DNA from: Reticulitermes lucifugus
Taxonomy: Eukaryota; Arthropoda; Insecta; Blattodea; Rhinotermitidae
Length of the DNA stretch: 64,000 bases
Assembly: GCA_026260175.1 (NCBI GenBank)
Contig: JAKCWW010000573.1
Location: 34,888 to 98,887 of the forward strand
Direction of reading: 5' to 3'
In this document: in pieces, positions 56,693 to 64,000 of the stretch
Numbering within the stretch: the first letter of the stretch is position 1
Layout of the letters: each line of letters begins with the position of its first letter
The notes under the pieces: generated by a model
Database searches by the model: none
The model's input: the letters and a program-made list of their open reading frames with translations, nothing else
Told to the model about the DNA's origin: nothing
Translations under genes and position numbers: made by a program

Positions 56693-59600
56693 GTGTACTC
56701 GTACGAAATTTTATAGTGTCAGTTCTCTATGTAAAGACATGCACTTTTGAACATTTACACCACGCAGTGTTACATTGTTCTAATTTGTAAGTCTGCCTGA
56801 AATGACGACTTACAGTCAGAGGTGACCCACACAGTTAGAATCCAAACTATATTCCCTGATACACGTGACGTTTCTCTCAATTATTCATCATTGATGACTG
56901 TTTTTAAGATATTTTGACTTAGTTTAAACTGTTGATGAACAGCCTCAGATTCAGTGGCACTCGTAGTTACTTTGCAGATCCAAGTCATTTTGGGCAGCAG
57001 TTACTCGGTTACCGCAACGCCCTCAAAATTGTTTCTGCGTGAAGTTGGTAACCCGACTTTGCTCATGCCAAGTCCCGTGGTTCGGAGCGAGTGACTTCCT
57101 ATCGCACTCAGTCAGACCACACACGTCATGAAACCTTTCCCTGGACCCGCCCTGTTATTTGGAAGGAAGTGACGGTGATTAACACCGGTCCTGCCATTAC
57201 TTTTACCTTCCAGTGGATTTCTTATCTATCTTCCAATTAATTTCACTATACTGAAGCCACTGGAAGAAGTCCCATGGATGGTGGAGATAACGGCCCTCGA
57301 GGCTTCCTGCTTTCTACTGTTGCTCTTCACTTCCATCCACAACTAGCCTACATCAGCCAGCCCAAATGGTGTGTCGCTACCGAAATTTTACACGTGATTG
57401 TGACAACCAGCGTTACTGTGAACAGAATGCTCAAGACGACTGGGAGAGACTGCAGAGACGTGCATTCTAGTGTGCTTGAGGGAAATGTGGAGGGTGACGT
57501 TCTGTGGGGATTCTTTCTGTGGCCTCAGTGTACTTTGACTTTCAAAAAGGAAACCAAAGTTATCCATCTGTACGCCTTAACACAACAGTCTGCAAATAAC
57601 AGCGTGTTTTATGTTCAAAATCTTTACAACACTTAATGGGCGACGACGCTTGGGAGTCCTGGATGCGGCTTGGACGTGGGGTACAATTAAAGTTGCCACT
57701 GTTATTTGGGTATATAACAACGTCATGAAGAGGTATTTCAGAACGCAGGAATATCTACCTCTGAGCTAAATACAGGTGAAGTGATACTATTAAAATGGAA
57801 GGTACAGAAAATAGAAGTATGAATTTGTGGCTTAGAGCAATATATCCCATGACAGATACCAGCGTTTGGCTTTCGTGAATATGGTAAGGAAAATTCCGTT
57901 TCATAATAGGCGGAAAATTTCTTGAGCGGGTGAGCAACTGATAGCTTCTGTAGCTGGATCAAACAACGAGCCAAGGATAACTCTTCAGCCATTCCTCCTT
58001 GCGAAACGCATCGGTGGACCATGACACGGACACCTTGTAACTGTAGTGGATATTGTGCCTACCCTTACGGATTTCCCATCTTGACTGAGGGGTTTTACGT
58101 GGCCATATTAAGGACTTCTGTTACTAACGGCATTATTTCCTTTGGGAGCGGGGGAGAGAATTTTGTTTGGATGGTAGTTTGGGGGGTTGAACCCAGAATT
58201 GCTCGGAAGTGTAGGCTGAAGGCCTTTGCGAGTTGGGGGGGGGATTACTTATTTGAAGGTCTCCGTGAGTGGCGGGGACGCGGACCATGCCCCGTCGTTT
58301 AATTGTACCCTGGCGTTTGTCTTACAGTTGGTGAAAATTCTCGAAAGGGATTCTGCTTTATGGGGTTAGTCGGTTACTTCGTTTTAAGAATTGGTGACGG
58401 CATGCAGCGGTTATTTCGATTGTTTCAGTGTTTTTCCTAACACGTAGAGATGGATTAGGGAATGTAAGAACTTCATTGCGGTAGTTTTTTCATGGCTGGG
58501 TTTCGAACTGTGCTCAATGCAGTAAAGTTATAGGTATAAGACAAGAATGGTCTGGCCATAATGCTGTTACGAGTCGCACCCGTTCTGCTAGCCGTGTCCT
58601 ATAGTGCCACTGTGCCATGCCGGCAGTGGCAAGTTATGCGACATTCTCGAGTGTAGAAGTTCTGCAGGTGGCTCTGACAGTCGTATCGTGAGGCGGAGTT
58701 TGTAGTTCAGATGTGCAGTAACTTCGTCATTGTCTTGTTTGTGTGACTCAGCTAGCAAAGCAGCCCTGTGCTCAGTTTCGCCATCTACTTGTGCGTTCTG
58801 AAACGACATAATTGGGATACAAAGTACTGAGTGATTTGCGTACGGCCAGGAAGGCAAGAGCAATTTTGAACACCATCTAAGGCACGCAGTAAGTTTTATC
58901 CATTATATGAATTACCAACCCCACATTTCAATTCGATTAATGGAGGTGTGTATAGCTAGTGAATATAACCTTGGGTGTAGATAGAAGTGAGAGATCAGCT
59001 TTACCTTTATCTCGTACCTATTATATAGGCGACTGATGTATTCCAATATTATGATGGGCGTCACTAGCACGAGAAACATTAAGTACTTACACCAGGAATG
59101 GAACCAGACTGTTTAGTTCGTAGCTGTAAAATACACGCCATTGTTCTTGCATTAGGGTGCCTCTTGTTTAGTATGTGAGAATGAACTTCGCAATTTCTTA
59201 ATGTTCCCGTGGCGGTGAATACGAAGATCTGTTGGCTTGTATGATGTGCTATGCAGTCGGGTAGAAAGACATTGGAGTTTCGGTGAATGTGCTTCACGGC
59301 TGTAGACTAAAGATTGAAGAAGAAGAAGAAAAATAAGCAAAAGCAGGGGAATAGTGTGAGAGACTACATTATCTAGGGGAAACATGAAATTTACTAACCT
59401 GTCGTGTCCCAGGCTGTGCCCGCCCGTCGTTCTTGTAAATGTAGGCTGGAGGCCACGTGGAACTGTGGGAAGTGAAGAAGGTAAGGTGACAGAAAGTGGA
59501 CTGATGGTGCATCTGAGAAAATGACTTCCTGAGAAAGTTGGTAGGGCTGAATTCAGGCGGAAAATTATGAAGTTAATGTTTGGAGCTCTGCATGAGAAGC

Positions 59601-59774
59601 ATGCAGTGCAAAGTGGATTTGGGGTACCAACGCTGCATTTTCTCAAGAACCGAGGAAATTTACGGAAAACGATCTATTTGACCAGTCTTAGGGCCTTCCG
59701 GTAGCATACTGACCACCTAAATTATGTATGAAATTACAGCCCCTACCTTACAGACGACCAGTCCGTCTCCAATT
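56693..59774. other. Non-coding stretch
   Basis: Contains the repeat copy at 57225-57312 and several frames without family features, including a 164-codon minus-strand frame at 59152-59646. A GAA-rich run lies at 59310-59332. Confidence 0.45.
57225..57312. repeat. Unclassified interspersed repeat, copy 2
   Basis: Partner of 3070-3145. Confidence 0.35.
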
Positions 59775-60165
59775 AATTCAGTGTTCACTTGTTTCCCTTC
59801 GGACACAAATTCTTTATGAAACACCCTGTTTATAAGAAAGTTATTAATATTATTTCGATACGTGACTTGTGCTAGCCAACGTTTTGGGCCTAGGTGGTGA
59901 TTTTATTCTCCACTCCATACTCTGGCCTTTTTTTTCACGATTCTAATGATGTACCCAAGACTAGTCTCTCCAGTCACAATGCAGTTGATGCACAATGCTC
60001 CGCGCGCCTTTTGCTCATCCGTGGTACTGTTTGGAACAAAAGATCTTGTATTTTTTAAATCTTCACGAATAATCTGACGAATAGTTTTCGCGTTAATATG
60101 AGGTTGATCCTCCATGAATTTTAGGGCCTTAATGCGGTCTCTGGCTTCCAGTTCACGAACTTAAT
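59775..60165 (-). pseudogene. Mariner transposase fragment
   Basis: Minus-strand words in order: ARDRIKALKFMEDQPHINAK, TIRQIIREDLKN, FVPNSTTDEQKAR, IVTGETSLGYI, then after frameshifts VWSGE, PRPKTLAS, YKQGV and KEFVSEGKQVNTEL. This is the central part of a mariner-family transposase, from the second helix-turn-helix to the region between the first and second catalytic aspartates. The TGDE block that holds the first aspartate reads TGETS because of a small indel. Several stops follow. The second half of the catalytic domain is missing. Different strand and different part of the protein from the fragment at 17771, so the two need not be one family. Confidence 0.8.
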
Positions 60166-60571
60166 TGTTTCCAGATTTCGAGCAGCTGACGGCCGCCAAA
60201 TTCTTATCATCTTCAGGGTCCTCACGTCCATGTCTGAATCCTATAAATCTTGACAACATTTGTACGCTAGAGCTTCATGTCCATAAACAGTGTTTTGTGT
60301 GTTTGTGTAGCTGTTTCCCGGGTTGGAAAGAAAACGTGATGTTCGTTTGCTGTTCCCTGACAAAGGAAAACTCAGCTTACGTGCGGGCCTGCTACGGATG
60401 AAGTAACTGAGCTAGAACTTTCTTTTCACTATTCACTGGCCGTCATAGCAGAAACTGACAGAGAGTGGATTCATTTGATTCGTGCGCCAAACCATACTTG
60501 CACGATAGCATCAGGTCATTGAACACTGAGTTACGTATAATGAATAGTCCATCCTCTCAAGCCTGTAGGCC
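60166..60571. other. Non-coding stretch, nothing recognised
   Basis: No gene or repeat recognised. Confidence 0.45.
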
Positions 60572-60725
60572 TGTAACAGAAATGAGTACCAGGAATATTT
60601 CCTGGGGAGTAAAGGCGGCCGGTGCCTAGGGCTGACAACCTTGCCACCTTCATGTGCCGATTGTCTAGAAATCCTGGGAACCTCAACCTCGTGGAACCCA
60701 GAGGGCCTGTCCAGCTTTACCTTTA
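60572..60725 (+). mobile_element. SINE family B, 3' part only
   Basis: Begins gagtaccaggaatatttcct, then ggggagtaaaggcggccggt and tgccgattg. It ends in the ctttacctttacc tail typical of the family. No tRNA-like head. Confidence 0.65.
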
Positions 60726-60884
60726 CCTCAAGCCTGTAGAGAATGAATGAAAAGTAAAGCTAAATTGAACAACAGTGAGGTATGCATAACAACGGGGTTT
60801 GGTTACACTCTGGTCGCGGGTTCGGATACACACGTGAAGGCTTTGTTGGTTTTCACAAGTTCCTCATAGGTGTTTAAGCAGCGA

Positions 60885-61065
60885 CTTACCAAGCAGGAAG
60901 ATGTAGCGGTAAGGCTCAAAACTTTTATTCGGAAGGTTCCCGGCTTGTATCTCGGCCTTAACACAGACTGTTTGTGACAGAAATTTCATGCCAATTTCTC
61001 GAGCCCCTCCAGGCAAATTCCGAGGTAGTGCCTCATGAAGAGGCGACCGCATTCATCAAAACCCT
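60885..61065 (+). mobile_element. tRNA-like SINE remnant (family D)
   Basis: gatgtagcggtaaggctc (A-box-like), attcggaaggttcccggc and tgtatctcggc (relaxed B box), then a gacagaaatttcatgcc body word. Resembles 34360-34460. Confidence 0.4.
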
Positions 61066-61308
61066 TTTCGGTTTTTCGTCCATTAATCATCCTATCATTG
61101 GCGCTATGTAGCATGCAAAGCTAACAGTGTTACAAAAATCCCACAATCATAAACCGTAGTGTCCTTAAATATGACACGACGGTTTGAGTTCGCTTTACTC
61201 GTATTTGACGGTTATTTTTCGTACGCGGTCCCACGTATGCGGATATGAAATCGCCAATAAATACACCAGTTGCTTATTTATTTTAAGACTGCCAAATAAA
61301 ATCCTGTC

Positions 61309-61555
61309 GACCTCGGTGGACTAGTGGTTAGCGTGCTCGCCACTGGGCCCAAGGTTCGCGGGTTCGATCCCGACCGAGGACGATGGATTTTTAAGGGTGA
61401 TAAAACTCCGGAGCACCACTTCCTTCGGAGGGGAAGTAAAGCCATCGGTCCCATGAGACGCAACGAACAGTAAAGAGCTGAAGAGTACTGGAAGGGTAAG
61501 AAGCATCAGCACTTCATCTATTGGAGCGGGGGGTCCGGGGCCTCGTCTGTTTGTC
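61309..61555 (+). mobile_element. tRNA-derived SINE, family A
   Basis: The tRNA-like head can form a 7-pair acceptor stem with one mismatch (gacctcg/cgaggac). A box from 61318; B box GGTTCGATCCC at 61361-61371. The body includes ccttcggaggggaagtaaag and catcggtcccatg. Asp/Glu-type tRNA is the likely parent by resemblance. Confidence 0.85.
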
Positions 61556-61884
61556 CCTCTGATAGTAAGATGAAAATGACACTAGATTGGTGAGTAGTAG
61601 TGGCTTGAAATAAGTGCCACGGAATTTGTATTTGCGGGTTCATGCGGTTTAAATTGTCAAGATAATTTGGTGCTGTCCAGAGCAGTGATGTTAAATTTAG
61701 ATTCATTTAAATCTGGGCGGCTGCGTGAGAAGCATGCATTACGAACTTCTGAAGTTTGAAAGCATCTTAGCATTTGGTTGAAGACAGAGGAGAACAAAGA
61801 AACCCTGCTGAACGACTCAGATATAAATTATACATAAAGATCCTGTTCTTGCCTGTTGGCGAGTATGGTCGAGGGATATAAACG

Positions 61885-62000
61885 GTGTTTGATTGCAAGA
61901 ATTATACGAAACATGTAAATGTTCGTGTGAGCAGAAGCAGGGTGTTTTAAATGTTGCAAGTGGTACGTATAATTACCACTGGCCCTTAAGCGGTTAAATC
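61885..62000 (+). repeat. Interspersed repeat, copy 2
   Basis: Partner of 33181-33300; the two align over their length, including the cggtta end. Confidence 0.55.
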
Positions 62001-62505
62001 GAGAGCTTCTCTAAAAACGTCATCAGCAGGAAAGGCTGGACACAATTTTTATCCAGACAGTAAATTTTGTTTTAAAATTATCTTCGTGAAATTGAATCGC
62101 AGGATCGTGTGTAACGCCTTTTATCCAGTAAAGTTATAATGGGATGCGAGAGAGCACGCGTATCGGCCACGTGTCACGTGATGCCATAACTCGTGCAGAT
62201 ATTGTCGCCACAGCCCTCTGAGATTCGCATGCGAGTCATGTTTACATGCTACCCTTTGCTGCGCGACTCGCCATGGATAATTAATCCGGATTATGGCCAC
62301 ATTTCCTACAGCTACTTCAGATGGGAGCTTAAAATGTCGTGTTTACTTTTCTTTATTATGGAACTTGCCTTGTTGAATATACGACGTAGAAATGAAATGC
62401 AGCCATATGTAATGTTAGTTTGGATGATGATTACGGCAGCTGAAGTAAAAGGTGAAGTTTTCCCTGTCCCACCAAGAAGGCATATAGGGTTAGTAGAGAT
62501 ATAGA
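62001..62505. other. Non-coding stretch, nothing recognised
   Basis: A 103-codon frame (62193-62504) has no family features. Confidence 0.45.
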
Positions 62506-62509
62506 TCTA

Positions 62510-62750
62510 CTTATGCTCAACCTGGGCACTAAATGTAGGTGAGTGGTTAACTTCACGCGCCGACCGCTTTACCCCCGGGGAAAGAACCCTGTTGCAAATT
62601 CAGTAGGACGCTGGATGGGCCCCAGAGCTTGTCTTGAGGTTTTAGAGAAAAATCTCTTGCCCCTATCGGGATTCGAACCCCGAATCGTCCAGCCTGTAGC
62701 CTAGCTACTGTAGGCCTACTGACTACGCGACTCCGGCTGCTGTGCAGATT
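62510..62750 (-). mobile_element. tRNA-derived SINE, family B, well preserved
   Basis: Minus-strand B box (gggattcgaaccc at 62668-62680, reversed: ggttcgaatcc). Head tRNA-like region at 62680-62750. The body runs leftwards through cagtaggacgctggatgggc, gctttacccccggggaaaga and aatgtaggtgagtgg. Confidence 0.8.
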
Positions 62751-62829
62751 TAGTATGCCGTATAAGCCTTCTGTTTTCTGCGTTCTAGAAGTTTCATGTA
62801 ACGCAATTGTCGCCAGCGCATGCGTCTGA

Positions 62830-63124
62830 CGCAACTAACTTGGGCTTCTTTTCCGCGAGCGGCTAGAGATGCATTGGTTCAATTGTACGTATTTTACACG
62901 AGCGTACGCTGCAGCGTTTCTCTCAAGGTCATGTCGCTGCTAAAGCTGCAAGCGTTTCCCCTGGGCTGGCAGCGGCGGTTTTATGCCGCGCTGCTAGGTG
63001 AGAGGCTTTGTGAACAGTCGTGCCGTTTCCACGAGCGGCTCTATCGCGCACTGCTCTGAGCGGGAAGTTGCTGTGTCGTGTACTTGTGTGTATAGTTTAG
63101 TGTATAGTATAGACTTTTTTTAAA
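62830..63124 (+). other. Sequence upstream of the BESS frame
   Basis: GC-richer than its surroundings. The word gagcggctagagatgcat at 62858 and gagcggctctatcgcgc at 63034 form a loose repeat. It could be a 5' untranslated or promoter region, or the end of a DNA transposon. No TATA box with good context. Confidence 0.3.
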
Positions 63125-63523
63125 ATGTCGAAACAATCAACCATGAAGTCATTCGACACTGAATTGGCTCATACCAGCCCACGAAAAAGGAAACAGAACC
63201 GACAACTTCCAGAACAAAAACTGTAAGAAGCATTAACAGAAAGCGTTAAATTAAAAACGGCAGGGCAGGGAAAGGATGACGAAGATCGACATTTTCTGCT
63301 GTCACTAGTATCAGAGTTAAGGAACTTGCCCTCACAATATAAACTCGATGTAAAAACTGATATCCTCGATGTATTCAAGAGGTTCAAACATAACACTTCA
63401 CCGCATATCGTAGCTATGCAGTCCCACTTTGCAGTCCATGAAAATAGTATGTATAATAAACAGAATCCAAGTTTTCCTTCTTCTACTTCAAATTTTTATT
63501 CCAACCAAACGCCTATTCCGTGA
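63125..63523 (+). pseudogene. BESS-domain protein, frame broken by one stop
   Basis: From the ATG at 63125 a single frame of 133 codons runs to TGA at 63521-63523, interrupted only by TAA at 63224-63226 (codon 34). Residues about 51-88 fit the BESS motif: DDEDRHFLLSLVSELRNLP then KLDVKTDILDVFKRF. BESS domains mediate protein contacts in insect MADF-BESS transcription regulators, and MADF/BESS proteins also occur in some DNA transposons. No MADF domain is seen upstream. A basic run (PRKRKQNR) precedes the stop and could be a nuclear signal. Options: a processed or decayed copy of a host gene, a last exon whose true start lies upstream (the TAA sits in a gtaag donor-like word), or part of a transposon. 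The single stop over 133 codons argues for recent loss or a sequence error. Confidence 0.6.
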
Positions 63524-64000
63524 CTCCTATCCATTCCCTCACCAGTAGCATCTCTGGTCACTGATTGTGGCAGTTCCTATGTCGATTTGTTCCCAGAATC
63601 ATAAGAATGCTATGAATGTAATTTTGAGTATATTTTGTGATAATCATTTCACTAATACTTATGCGCCACGTAAATGTCTGTTGTAGTTTTGTTTCTTCGA
63701 TCCTTGGTATTCAATGCATATCTTTTGCTTCTTGTAGTTTGTTTTGACTGTTATTACTCTTCAGTTCTCATTTAAACATTTAAATGACGTACAACTAAAT
63801 TGCTACTTAAACGTGTGTCAGATATAAATTCTCATTGGAATAACTGCCGAAAGATTTCTGACTTCAGCGTCATAGCAAGTCTCTCAGCTGGAGGTACGCG
63901 TCTTCTCACATTGTTTCCAGTGCACATATCTCTTCCTGAAGCAGATTTAGCAGTTCGTCAAACGATTTCAATGACATGCGAAAGTACTTAAAAATTCATT
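63524..64000. other. Possible 3' untranslated sequence, otherwise nothing
   Basis: AT-rich, no clean AATAAA soon after the BESS frame. Nothing else recognised. Confidence 0.4.

Noticed and set aside
59152-59646. 164-codon minus-strand open frame
   Set aside because: Leucine/serine-rich chance composition, partly from a GAA-rich simple repeat on the other strand. No motif.
61309-61380. Functional tRNA gene (Asp/Glu-like)
   Set aside because: Nearly folds, but an almost identical head plus shared body occurs at 56125, so this is a SINE.

Overview
The window reads as non-genic insect nuclear DNA. It is AT-leaning and intron- or intergenic-like, with no operons, no bacterial-style gene packing and no complete protein-coding gene. 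The repeats point to an insect with a large, transposon-rich genome. The LINE and RTE remnants and the tRNA-derived SINEs look like those I know from cockroaches and termites (Blattodea). That assignment rests on recognition, not on a search.

Layout. 1-1 kb: a fold-back element and a tRNA-derived SINE. 1.17-2.20 kb: a 5'-truncated jockey-like LINE with a 14-bp target-site duplication. 7.4-9.1 kb: a second fold-back and an RTE-type LINE tail. 9.7-12.8 kb: SINEs and a Tc1/mariner-like relic with short terminal inverted repeats. 14.5 kb: a LINE C-terminus on the minus strand. 17.5-18.75 kb: a mariner transposase tail next to two inverted retroelement 3' ends. 20.89-23.02 kb: a pogo-like DNA transposon with TA flanks and terminal inverted repeats. 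23-36 kb: mostly unique-looking sequence with a few repeats and one candidate host exon. 36-38.7 kb: Penelope-like terminal sequences. 39.3-41.75 kb: a long LINE copy broken by stops, frameshifts and a spurious assembly gap. 41.8-46 kb: SINEs, an RTE tail and tandem repeats. 50-56.7 kb: SINEs, two fold-backs and a second copy of the same LINE with a SINE nested inside it. 59.8-62.75 kb: a mariner relic and more SINEs. 63.1-63.5 kb: a BESS-domain reading frame with one in-frame stop.

Almost everything recognisable is dead mobile DNA. Both large LINE copies with a palm domain have lost the second aspartate of the YADD box. The pogo-like element has lost a catalytic aspartate, and the mariner relics carry stops or frameshifts. 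The most interesting pattern is a short RNA-like motif, CTGANGA + T + hairpin + GAAAC. It occurs at least ten times on both strands, with the hairpin stem changed but its pairing kept. It resembles the hammerhead-ribozyme core carried by Penelope-like retroelements and sits mainly in fold-back structures. The closest thing to a host gene is the BESS-domain frame at the right end. A 101-base candidate exon near 31.6 kb has good splice-site context.
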